Origin: Malurus cyaneus samueli
Lineage: Eukaryota > Chordata > Aves > Passeriformes > Maluridae
Reading direction: 5' to 3'
NCBI GenBank assembly: GCA_009741485.1
Contig: CM019218.1
Span: 29,968,898 to 30,032,897 of the forward strand
Length of the DNA stretch: 64,000 nucleotides
Shown here: positions 26,950 through 38,705 of the stretch, piece after piece
Layout: every line of letters starts with the position of its first letter
How positions within the stretch are numbered: the first letter of the stretch is position 1
Translations under genes and position numbers: made by a program
Notes under the pieces: model-generated
What the model was told of the DNA's origin: nothing
Databases searched by the model: none
Seen by the model: the letters and a program-made list of their open reading frames with translations, nothing else

Positions 26950-26978
26950 GGGGGAGGTGTGGGAAGGGAGGGAAGGGG
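26950..26978 (+). promoter_or_regulatory. G-run block / potential G-quadruplex downstream of QIRRP cassette
   Basis: Five runs of three to five G (26950-54, 26961-63, 26966-68, 26970-72, 26975-78) are separated by 1-6 nt. This satisfies the usual G-quadruplex rule on the transcribed RNA strand. It starts 64 nt after the exon in an otherwise AT-rich intron. Intronic GGG runs near a donor are classic hnRNP F/H-bound splicing enhancers. Confidence 0.6.
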
Positions 26979-26983
26979 CTTTT

Positions 26984-27005
26984 CCATTTCTCACCATCCC
27001 ATCAT
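26984..27005 (+). promoter_or_regulatory. YCAY cluster downstream of QIRRP cassette (putative Nova enhancer)
   Basis: Five overlapping or adjacent YCAY tetramers occur in 22 nt: 26984-87, 26991-94, 26994-97, 26999-27002 and 27002-05. They lie 99-120 nt after the exon. In Nova splicing maps, clusters downstream of a cassette promote inclusion. Motifs are direct observation; activity is inferred. Confidence 0.55.
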
Positions 27006-27382
27006 TTTTATTTCAGTATTATTGCTGTTGGGTCACATTTTGTTTGTTTCTGTGCTACACATAGAACAACTTATTGAAGGCAGGCTGCCAGTTAGGTAGC
27101 TTTGGATGACACCAGAAGTAAGAGATAGGAACAACTTTTTAAAAGTGCCTGTAATTTGGTGATCATGATTAAACCACTTCTCTGATCTATGTTGTTCGTT
27201 GTCCTAAAACTGCCTGTTACATGGAGAAGTGATTTACTCATCTTCAAACTACTGCTTCCCATCTTGAAATATAATTAAACATTTATAGCGTTTACACTTC
27301 TTGCATTTAATTGTGCAAAAGACCATTACACAAAAAAAAAAATTCAAAGTATATAAAGATGAAATGAAAGAGATTCACGTGA

Positions 27383-27427
27383 GATTAATAAGAATTAATT
27401 AGAATATTAATAAGAATTAATAAGAAC
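27383..27427 (+). repeat. AT-rich TTAATAAGAAT short repeat
   Basis: Three near copies of TTAATAAGAAT or TTAATTAGAAT occur within 45 bp. It is simple low-complexity intron sequence. Confidence 0.75.
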
Positions 27428-30400
27428 AGTTTTCCTGATTGTTGGTATGTTCTGCATTTTAATGTTTGTATAAACATACACAAATATTTAGATTGCTTAA
27501 CAGATATCTAAACCAGTAGATATCTAAACCCACCAATATTTAATGTTACACCCTGATAAATGGTTTTGAACCAAGACGCCGATCATATGCGGTCCAAGCC
27601 ATTTTGTTTAGGTTGCATCTCAAGAGTTGCTTCTATTTCAGCTATCCAATGTTTCACTTTTTTCCTACTTTGTTTTCTTTTAGCACCCTCTCAACCACTA
27701 ATTATTTATTTTTTTCTTCTGCATAGTCCTTGCCTTTCCTGACTTCTTGGTTTGTGATCTTTTGTTTTGGTTTTGGTTTTGTATGTAAGAGTATTGCATT
27801 TGTTCCAGGACAAGCCATCATCTCTGTTCTCTAACACTGTTCTACAGCTGCTCTTTGTGAAAATGTTATTTCACTGAGCACAAAGAAGGGGAGGGAAAGG
27901 ACTAATTAGGCACCTCTTCCTGGTAATGCCACCATTTAAATTGATCTCAATATAGAAAAAGAAGCCAGTTGCTACTTTTCCATACAAGTTCTAGCTAGAG
28001 GAATCTGTAGTGTTCCTCCCTGCCTGTGAGGCTTTATCGTTTTATCTTTTGATTTGGGAAGATGTTTTAATTACAGTGTAGATGAGAAGAGCAGAATGAG
28101 ACCCTGTTTCAGTGGGAGACATTTAGGACCTGAATGTCCACTGAATTCATATGGAGAAAATACAAGACAGCTATAGTTTTTATGCTGTTTTTGAAAAATG
28201 CAGTGATCCATGCATTTTAAGGCATGGGTCATCTCATGCAATTCTAGATGCATAATGCGCATATGCAGAAGATGTAGCTTATTTAGAAGGTGACTTTCAC
28301 CTATTATTATTAAGTCCCATTGAAAGCTTATTTCAGATTAATATTCCTTTATCTGATTTCTAGGATTTAATTCCATGACCTAAAATATATGTGTAGACAG
28401 AAAACCTTATGTATAGAAAATTGGAAATCATAACTGAGGTTTCCAAACATGAAAATTTTCACCTCTAAAATTTTCTTTTATGGAAATAAATGGTACAACA
28501 CAGCCTTACCAATAAATAAGCAAATCAATAAATAAACAATGTAGCACATATTCAGTTTTTTTAGAATTATGGTTCCCTAGAGTTTTCTTTTCTTTTTTTT
28601 TTCCTGTAGTGAAAAAGAGTCATGTTAAGCAAAGATATCTTCCTTCCAGATTTGAATTTTACTGAACTTGTACATCTGTGTTGTTCAAAGCACTTTGATG
28701 TCTTTAAATGTTTTGGCAGAGGCAGTGAGAAATGCATTATGCTATGATTTATTAAAAACAAAATAAAACTCAAAAAAGAAAGAACAAAAGAAAAATGAAG
28801 GGATAAAAACCTTGACAAGAGAACAGGTTGCTTTTTCAATTTATTTTCTGATATTTACATGTAGCTCCATTGAAAGCTAGAGTAGCTCAGAGATCACCCA
28901 GAAGGCAATGTCAAAGATGCTCTCTCCGAGTAAATGTATGATTTCACTCGATGATCTAATTATTTTTTAAACTTCTGCTGGCTGGTAACACCAAATCTGA
29001 TTGGTTTGTCCTCTCATCCCCATCTTTTTCCTTTCTCTATTTCTCTCTTTATGTTTTTCTTTTCTAGCTGGGGTTTCATTTTAATGTATGTGAGAAACCT
29101 GACCTGATTGACAAGTTTTTTTAAAAGAATATCCTACTGCATTTTAATGAATGCTAATCAAACCACTTGACTTTACGGAAACTAAAAAAAAATTCCTTTC
29201 CAAAATCAAAGTTGCATATCTAAGAGTTCCGTGAATATTAAACTTGGCAATGAATAAAACAGATACCTGTAATTTAAAGGATAAAAATACCTTCTGCTGG
29301 TGATTGATAAGTCTTACCTGAACCAAAAACTATGGCTGACATACAGTAACCCAAAAGCATATAGGTTCACATATACCTGTCTTTGCTGTTGATCTCTTCA
29401 GGTCCCTATTTTATCTCACAAAATAGGTCAGTTTTTGGTTGAATGACAGCTATGCAAATTCTGTTGCTCATACTTTTTAGCAAACTAATGCAAAAATTTC
29501 CTATATGTCACATTTGTTCTTTATTGAAAAATAGTTGTGAAAAGAGAATTAGAACCTACTATATCAGTCATGACACCCTATAAAGTCACCCATTTTTCAC
29601 GGACTTATTTAATAAAACAAGTCAAATCCAACATAACAGTATGAATGGCAGTACCTCTTGTTTATTAATTTATCTCACAAATTAAGAACAGCTTTTCAGC
29701 AATTCTATATGAAGGTGTCTTTAAGCCATGTAATTTCGTGTATAATGAAAATTAGGAAAAAAAATTTGTAGCAGAGAAGATGTGAAAGTTAGTAACACTT
29801 TATCCCTTTGCACATCCATCCACTGAAGGGTCTCTCAATAATTTCTTTCGGTTCATGTCCTCTTTGTCTTCCATACAGTATGACTGTTGTCATTCTCAGC
29901 ACTGTCATTCTAATGCATAATCCACTAAGGTTATACAGTGCAAGGTAATTTTTGTAATGGAAATTATTTAATAATTTTTGCCCCCTTTGGGTGCTTTTGC
30001 ATATACAATTTTGTATCTGACATAAAGTTGATTACTGCCTTTTGTCAAGCAGAAATTATTGAGTTTATAATCTTTTGCAGGTCAAATACAAGGAAATCAA
30101 GCTGCTAATATATTGCAGTTTTCTATAAAATAAATTTGATTAAAGGACAGTATCTTTTTCCTGGCAAATCTTTTAGGAATCAAGTATTGGGGGAAATAAA
30201 TTGTGTCTTATTTTAAATTTGGTGATAACACAATCAACACAAAGTTGTAAATTCTTTTATTTTAGACTACTCATTCTTAAATTCATGATTTAATACTTAA
30301 GAATAAATGTAAAGCCAGAAAATAAAATAGGCCACGAAACTTTGTACTATTAAAAAGATCTTCTAATCATACATTATTTCACAGAATATCACATGGGGAA

Positions 30401-33400
30401 AGATTTCAAATTAAAAGCTGTGACAACATTAGCCATGACAGCATGACAACATTAGTTGTCAAGAAATTGTCCTGTTCCTCTGTGTGCCTTTATCTGTTAT
30501 TTCATGACCATGCCCTACATGATGGAAGTCAGCCAGTTAGTAAGGAATGTAAGTAAACAAAGAAATGTTCCATATATTCTGCATGTGCCTTTAAGTTTCT
30601 TAAAACAAGCAGGACTCATTGCTAAAAGTTGCTGCTTTGTCACTGCTGCTCTGATTCATGCAGTAATAATGGATGTTCTAGATATGACAACATTTTAAAA
30701 GACAGTATACAAATGACTGATCAAAGAGAAAAAATAGTGGACAATTCTCAATCGTGGACAATTGGGGAAAAAATAAAGAAGCATCTGTTAATAGTTCACT
30801 TTCAAAAAAATTTTCATCTTTTCCATACTGCTTTTGAAAAGGGTTTTAGATGTAGGTTTTTGGTAGTCCTACAATGTGGCAAAAGTATTGAATGGTATGG
30901 GAGGGGGAGCATTTAGTATCTGATGGCCAGCCCCATAAGTGAAAATGAAATGTTATTACACAATTGTGTATTGGACAATACCATTAAGGTGGAACCTTTA
31001 TTCCAGAATGAATTGCAAAGCCTTTCTTTCCATGTTAAATTCAAAGGCCATTGGAAATATGTAGGAAAATTGGAATTCTGCAGAATATCACATATGCCAC
31101 CAAAAGTTTGGAAAGCTTGCCAGATATCTGAAATAAAATTGCACTGAAAACATGCATGAAAAATTAGTTAATTAATCAGTTTGGGGGGTTGACTAGCTTT
31201 CATTTTTAATATATTTTAATATCAGCAGTAATGCATAACCATTTATTAAGAAGTTATCCTGACCTAAGGTTTGGTTTTGCTTTTTTTCTTGAGATGTTCA
31301 TTCACCATGCAGTTCTTTTCATTACTTAATCCTTTGACCCTCGCAGTGACCAGTTTGACAATGAAATGTTTAGAATATTTAGTGTTCTATCACTTGGACA
31401 TGGTAGCATTCCCCCCCTGCTAAAATTAATGTAGCAGTAATGAGTAAGTGCATTTTCTACTGACATGATCAAAGGTGAAAGAGTTGACTGGTTTATATTT
31501 TATAGCTCATAATACCTCCGAAAATAGATTTTCTCCTCTCCCCACAGCAGTACAAGCTGTAGATTTTAAACACAAGTTAATTCCTGCAGAAAAATATTAT
31601 GGAAAGTCCATGAGAAAAAAAAATCTAAGAGTTCCCAAGTAATATGTTAAACAATTTTTTGTGGTTTTTAACCAGTATGATTCTAAGTCAAAGATTCTGG
31701 TTTTGTTCAGGAAAATGTTCCCAGAATTCATAGCAGTGGCCAAATACTGTCACTAGATTATGTTAAATGGAACTAGGATTCAAATTTTTTCATACAGACC
31801 TGTGTCTCTCAGAGTCAGTGGTCTCCGGAATGCATTTCCTGTCTTCCTTGAAGCATGTGGCCTCTTTAGCCATGATGAAGGATTAAATTTACATGACTTT
31901 TATTCTTGATCCTAACATTCACTTAGTAAAGACCTGAGTCAAACCAATAAGGCCTTCAGGCTGAAAACGAATTACAGCATTTGAATCAGGTTCTTAGTTG
32001 GTGTAAACAGCTTTTAAAATCATTCTCACAGTGGGAAATCTCTGCGACTGACAATTTGACCCCTTAAATTGAATGTTTGTGTTTGTGAGAGAAAAGAGCC
32101 CAAACATAGGCTTCACCTAACACAATACGCAGGGGTTATCAGGTAGCAAAAATAAGGAGAGCTGCCCCTTCTCTCAAACTGGATGAAACAGTCACTGAAA
32201 TTCAAGTCTGACAACAAATTGTAAGTAGAGTAGGTGATAAATTGGAGTAACGTCACCGGAGCTTGGAAAAGTATTGACATTTAATTTTAATACAGGAACA
32301 AGACACTTAAAATACCCTGAAATCGGGTAGATGCTTTAAGACTAGTTAGCAAGAAAGGAGTGACATAGAAATGATCAGGAAATTATAAGTGTGCAGCAGA
32401 TTAAACAATCACATTGTGTGATTCTGTTGCAGATAAACAGCAAACCCCATGTGCTGCGAGCATAATCCTTGGCTCAAGAACATTAGGTCATTTTGGGACT
32501 GCAGCACTTCTGTATACCTTTTATTTCATCATTAAGAGAAAATGAAACAATACTGTGAGAGTCTAGACATGTATGAATAAGTAAAAACAAATTTGAAATA
32601 AGATTAGTAGGAGATTGAGGAAAATTGTGTATGTGTGTAATTTTGAGCATAGGAAGAAAAAATCACTGGTATCTTATTGAGGGGAATATTATCAATTGCT
32701 TCTGTAGAATTGGAACTGTGCAAAAGGAAATATAATATTACTTTAAGTTATTAAATTCTCATTGGAATAAGACTGAAATTAAATGGTTCCATTATTAATG
32801 AAAATATGGATAATTAAATTACAGGCTACTTTGACAAGGAAAGTGATAGCAACTTATAATAGTTGCCTAAGAGAAGATTAAAGTACACAAATGTCTAGCA
32901 TACCCCTTGGAAGCTGGTGTGAGGAGTAGACAAGATGAACAAAGTTCTTCGAATCTTTGTGGACTATAGTTCCAAACCTTCTGATCATTTTTGTTTCTGT
33001 GTAACTAGTTGCTGATACTGCCATCATGATTCTTCCTATTCACTTGTTCTTTGAATCCTCACGTGCAAAAACAGAGGCTAATGGTTTTTTCCATGCTGTT
33101 GAAAGACAAACCATGAGAGCAATGGCTGCACATCTATGAAAATCTTGATTAGAGCCTCATCCAAAGGTCTTAGGTGAATAGCTGTACCCCTGTTCTATGT
33201 AGAAGCGTACCTTATCCTTCTTAGAAAGATTTCAAAGCAGTATTTCTAGAAAGAGTTTTTGCTTTGTCAGAAGAGGATCCTTCTTTTTTCTTTTTTTGCT
33301 ATAATTATAAAATAGACTGTGTAAGAATAACAGTTGATTTCCTAAAACTGTGGTTTTTACTCTTGCTGTTTGTCTGAAGGAATTTTCTATTTTTGTCTTA

Positions 33401-34768
33401 ATCCTTCTGCAAATCATCTTAATTTAAGAAAACATTTCATCAGTTGAAGAAAGTGCTGAGTGTGTATGAATATTTAAGATGATGTGAAGTGATTCAGATT
33501 TCCTTAGTAATGTTATCTAGAAGACCACATGAAATGCCAGAAAGGAACAAAATACTTTTAGAGTATTAAAAATTTTTCAAGGAGGAAAAAGAAAGGTTGT
33601 ATATGTAATGGAGACATAAATTGGCATAGACCAATGTGACTGCAGAAATTCCCTAAAAGTGACATTTTTTATTTCAATGAAAAAAATATTAAATACACAT
33701 TTGAGACTGAAAAATATTCCTATGCTGAAAGACTTCTTATGAATACTATGTTCTCTGCTCAGTCCATCATATGCTTAAGTTCAGTAAATGGTCACTAATA
33801 ACCTGCGTGGAAATTCTTGCTGGGTTTATCTTTACCACAAACATGTCAAAACTGCTGTACAGTTTGTTAAGTCTAAGGAAGTTTTGCCAAGGCTTCTGAT
33901 AATTCATTTTTTCACCCCTAGAAAAAAATCAAGACATGATTTTTAGTACATTTATAAGAACAATTTCTTTTTACATTTCATGATTAGACTGCTTTTACTC
34001 CCTCTTCAGACAGTGAAATAGGAAATATTTTCATCCAAAGAAAGGATTTTCGTATAAATTACTGGAGAGTCCCTTTTTAATACTTGAGTTATGTCTGAGT
34101 GATTAATAGTTTAGAATAATGACTAAGCAATAAGTAAAACTGTAGTGTTATCAATTACCTTGAGTTTGCACTGAAAGCTCTTGACAGTAGACAGAGACCC
34201 TCAAGAACCACAGACTTTACATTGCTTTGGGGCATCATCTGCAGATTTCTACTGACCTATATCTGGCCATTAGTAATTGAACTTTGCAAGTTATTCTGGT
34301 TTTTGGAACAGCGAAATTGAAGAAAAACCTCCCTTGTCAAAATGTTGGTTCTGAGTATGTTAACACATAAAGATATTCAGAGCTTCTTATGGGTTTTCAC
34401 ATTGTACCCTTTGCAGAGTTAGAATAAAACTAATACTTTTAAATTAAACAGATTGTTAAAGTTTTGTCCTAGAATTCCTTATTGTCCTTAAGATAATGTT
34501 TCAGCTGTCTAGAGGAGGAAGGATTTATATTTGTCTTCAAGTTCATCATTAGTTTTAATTATTTTTCAAATACAGTACATTTTTTTTCTTTTATTTTAAG
34601 AAGATTCCACCTTAAAAGGCATGAATTTGGAGTTTCTGAAATAGCTGGTCACAGAAACTTAATGAAACCCCTGCCACTATCTCAGTGCTGGAACCACCTG
34701 TACAGAAAACCTTCTGAGACCCTTACTGTGCCACCATCTCCTTCTTAACAATGTTTTCTTTTCCCCAC

Positions 34769-34771
34769 TGC
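34769..34771 (+). promoter_or_regulatory. UGC next to the acceptor of the ARLPS microexon
   Basis: TGC lies between the pyrimidine tract and the CCAG acceptor, 8 nt before the exon. SRRM4 (nSR100) activates neural microexons through UGC in this position. A trinucleotide is weak evidence on its own. Confidence 0.25.
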
Positions 34772-34779
34772 ACAACCAG

Positions 34780-34821
34780 GCTCGACTCCCTTCGTGCTCA
34801 TCCACCTATAGTGTTTCTGAG
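34780..34821 (+). CDS. GPHN: Gephyrin linker cassette microexon ARLPS... (14 codons, optional)
   Basis: Acceptor ACAACCAG and donor GTATAC enclose 42 nt, phase 0 to 0, encoding ARLPSCSSTYSVSE. I recognise this as an optional linker insert of mammalian gephyrin, of the C4 group. It adds one Cys, one Tyr and five Ser, all possible modification sites in the already heavily modified linker. At 42 nt it is in the long-microexon range. A UGC sits 8 nt upstream of the exon, and four YCAY plus a TGCATG follow it, the pattern of brain-enriched exons. The donor GTATAC is weaker than the constitutive GTAAGT donors nearby. Confidence 0.9.
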
Positions 34822-34842
34822 GTATACTTTGCACGTGTTCTC

Positions 34843-34870
34843 TCACACAGTCGACCTGCTCACCCATCAC
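34843..34870 (+). promoter_or_regulatory. YCAY cluster downstream of ARLPS microexon (putative Nova enhancer)
   Basis: YCAY tetramers at 34843-46, 34860-63, 34864-67 and 34867-70 lie 22-49 nt after the exon, in the window where Nova binding promotes inclusion. It is less dense than the cluster after the QIRRP exon. Confidence 0.5.
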
Positions 34871-34956
34871 ACTTTTTTGATTTTATTTACTTTTTTTCTT
34901 TTTTTTTGCATTGCACTGTGCACAAGTGGGGAAAAATCACCTGGGGGGGCAGATTT

Positions 34957-34962
34957 TGCATG
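34957..34962 (+). promoter_or_regulatory. TGCATG (RBFOX-type) site downstream of ARLPS microexon
   Basis: The hexamer lies 136 nt after the exon. RBFOX sites within a few hundred bases downstream usually raise inclusion in neurons and muscle. A single hexamer could occur by chance; the placement with the YCAY cluster and microexon length gives it weight. Confidence 0.4.
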
Positions 34963-37900
34963 ATCAATCTGCAACCATGTTCAGCGTGGTTTAAAATCAC
35001 TGTACCAGTCTTGGACCACCATGATATATAATCCAGGGGCTAAGCAATACTAGATAGCATATAGGCATAAATTATATTATAAAAACATCCTTAGTTATCT
35101 CTTACATTAAATAAAAATAACAAACTTACAGATGTCAAGGCTGCAAAACACTTCACTTGTTAGTCTCACCCATTTTCAGACAGTGAAACTGGAAAGACTC
35201 TGTAAAAGTGGCCATCAGGTTATGATTGCTAATTACCTGTCTAGATATAGATGGGTTTGTGATACCTGAAGTTCATTATTAGTTCCCAAAGCTCTGGCTC
35301 AAGTCACTACCTGCCAAAATGCAGGTACCATTTTAAATACTTCCACATCAGCTTCATGATGGTCTTCTGTAATGTGGTATATCACATATAACAAGAATTG
35401 AAAATGAGAATGCTTTCAATTGTAATTAGAATGGGGAAGGAAGAAGAAATATGATAAGAAAAACTAGAATTCACAACATCATGGGATAAAAACCCTGTCA
35501 TAAAATACTGTAAAATTCATTCCATGACCTGCTGTATAAAGATTAGGGTTCAGCATATTATTATAATTGATAAATGGATGAGTATCAAAAAGATGGACTT
35601 GAAGTTTTCTGAAATACTGAATCAGTCTTGAGCACATACAATTGTTTATTCTGTATTTTAAAAGAATCCCTAAAAGATAACAAGATCCCATAAGAGGTTA
35701 ACAGTTTACTCTGTCTCACTCTGTGGGCCAGGTTCTGAATCTGAATGTTCTATCCATGAACAATATAAAAAAATGCAAACGTTAAGAGCTCATCTAATCA
35801 CTTTGTCCCTAAGCAGAAAGACCTTGCTGATTGTGTGTGTAATTTGTTCTCACAAGCTTCAGCTTCTCAAGCAATCATTTCTAGTACTATCCTTAGTAAT
35901 AAAACACATTTTCGGTGTACGAATAGTCAAAAGATCTAATAGAACAGTTCTTAAGAAGATAGATGCTTACCAGTTTTTCTGTCATAGATCTGTATAGATC
36001 AGTAATTGCTGTCTGGCTCTACCAGGAGACAAGTAGTTTTAAAAATAATCAAGCATGTGTTCCTAACACCTGACATGTATTCTGCAGTTCAATGTGACCT
36101 CATCACTATATTATATGAAAGCCTCGCTTTTTAAATCATGATTATTATCAAAACACCAATATGGAATAAATAAATTATACTCATGTGCATACAAAGACAC
36201 TTTTTTCTAAGCTAATACAGGAGCAAGAAATTAAGGTTAGTGCTTACAGGTGCAGGACAGTAGCCATCCTCATTCTGTTCTTCTGAATATCTGTATGAAA
36301 TTGAGAAAAGAGAGTGGATCAACAGGCATTTCATAGTTCATATCAGCAAAAATTATGAACATGCTCTTACAGATGATGAAGTCCATAAGCCATTTTCATG
36401 GAAACTGGAGTCTTCTTGCTTTGCCTGCAACTTCAGCCATTTGTCCTTCTCTCCACTTAGTAGAGAGATCACTGTCTTCGAAAGAAATACAAACCGATGT
36501 ATTGCAGCTGGTAACTGGTCAACATGTGTGGGTCTCCTGCTTGATCAGATTCCAAAAACTTTCTTGTCTTCTCCAAAACTATCACTGCTTTGCACTTTGT
36601 GCAAAAGAACATGCTATCTGAAGTACCAAAGTGGCACTGCAAGACTGTGCAAGCAATTCATCCTTTATACTCTGTCCAAAGGGAAGATCTTCATGTGTAA
36701 AAATGCAAATACCGTGGCTGTCTGCTGAACCAGATCTTGTGATGCAGTAGCTGATCAGAATTTCATGCTCACAAAACACACAGTACAAGATATTAAAAGC
36801 AAAAGGTCTAAGAAAATATGGATACCTTATTCTGGTGGCAGACTAGCACCCTGTGTATTTTTCAGCAGAACACTCGAGCCGGTGACAGATCCAAAGGAAT
36901 AAATCAATTGAAATTAAAGATGTCTGTGGCAATTTTAACTATTTGGAGAGGCAGGAAGGGATTGGAGGTTCTCTGGGGTCCATAAAGGATTTGTAGTCTA
37001 GTTTCTATCTTTTCTAAGAGGCTCTTCATTCAAAAATATAGCTTAATGTCAGGATGTGTGTCAAGCAATGCTCAACATCATCCTCTATTACTTTGGAAAA
37101 TGGGAAACACTGACATAAGCAAACAACATCTTGACTTCTAAATTATATGATAGAAAATCTCCCAAACTGAAGTATTGTTAAATCAACTCCAAAAGTCTGA
37201 TGTTAGTTTTGATTAGGGGAAGAAAATTAGTAATGGTGTATGATGTCTCATAGGCAGGAGGGAAAAAAGAACCACCCTTCTGATAGGATCTCAAGGTTGG
37301 TTTTTGTGTCCACACATATTTCTGTGGGCCTTATTTTTAAAAACGTATTTTTCTTAAGCTAATTTCACTAAGTTTAGAGCTTCTTAATTTTCTGCATCTG
37401 AGTCATCACCAGATAGCTTTGGACCTTCAGAGGATATCTGGAACACAATGACAAAAGAAATGGCATCAGTGCTGAGAATTCAGCTGAACATGACTTCTGA
37501 CAAAGGTACAATGAAAGAAAAAGGAGATAACCCCATATAAATGATTTTTGAAATATCTTTTTAGGAAATAGGTGTATTAGGTTCATCATAAAAAATTGCC
37601 TCACAATTTTATTTGTTGAGAAAAGGTCTGGAATTGGATTAGTTGGCACTTGTAGAAGTAAAATTGTCAAAAAGGAGAAGTCAATCTTTTATGAAGGATT
37701 TCATGTCACGTAGAAGGTCTTTGATTGAAGAAGTAAAAGATCTTCCAGCAGAAGACAAACAGGACCTGTGCATCCAGCATTGTGAAGAATTTGAGGTAGA
37801 ATTTGCTGCCTGTTTTTTTTGATAAATATTCTGGTAGATGCTATTTTGCATCTCAGAGTCCAGTAAAATAAAAAAGCTTCTTTTCATCATTTTGATTGTC

Positions 37901-38679
37901 ACTGATAGCATGAGTGGAACTGCAGATGTGGTCAACTGATGCCTATTTGAGAGGAATGGTCAGAAAAATTTTAGAAACTTCTGCTTACTTTTAGGTACAC
38001 AGAGGTTTCTTGATCTCCAAGCATTATAGTATAGTAGTATTACACACCCTCTTAGCCCCAGTCAGGCCCTCAACAATTCCACTTGTCTGTAATAAGGTCT
38101 TGTCTTTGGTTCAATTCAGTGAAATTGAATTTCTTTAAAAAGGAATTTTCTTTTCTCAAGAGAAGTAAAGCTTTAATCATCTACAATGGTATGATGATAA
38201 AATATAAGTTCATATTCTCTTTAAATTTCACAGTGTGCAGTAACGTTTTTCACTCTTGATGAAAACCAGTTAACCTCATGCCTGTTATTTTTGTGAATGT
38301 TAGCAGGACTACCTAAATGGTTTGTCTAAAAGTTAAATTATTAATTAGGACTTATAATGACTTAGCAGTAGTGCAGTATAGTATGTGTAGAATAGATAAA
38401 TAATTTACTTATTAATCAGTTGTCACAAAACATAGTAATTTATTTTTAAATAGTAGTAGTTTACTGAACATGTTAAATCAAATTGGCTTCATTTAAATTT
38501 TTAGAAGTACTCTGACATCAGCTTGTATCTTAAAAATATTATTTGCAATGTAAATCAAACAGATTATTCAATGAAGGTCTATAGTCTCCTAATTTAGAAA
38601 ATTATACTTAGGTAGTGTTAGGCAATGGCACCATTTTTTATTCTCATTTGTATCTCAGACTTTCTAGCAGCATCAGTTT

Positions 38680-38705
38680 CCCTCTCCCTCTCTCTCCCTG
38701 TCCTC
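38680..38705 (+). repeat. CT-rich low-complexity run
   Basis: A short polypyrimidine stretch made mainly of CCCTCTCT units within intron sequence. No exon follows it. Confidence 0.7.

Larger units (their letters stand above)
26886..34779 (+). other. GPHN: GPHN intron between QIRRP and ARLPS cassettes
   Basis: A 7.9 kb AT-rich intron. Next to the donor lie a G-rich block (26950-26978) and a YCAY cluster (26984-27005). An AT-rich TTAATAAGAAT repeat lies at 27383-27427. No transposon fragment or extra exon is recognised. The 3' end has a good pyrimidine tract (34751-34769). Confidence 0.8.
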
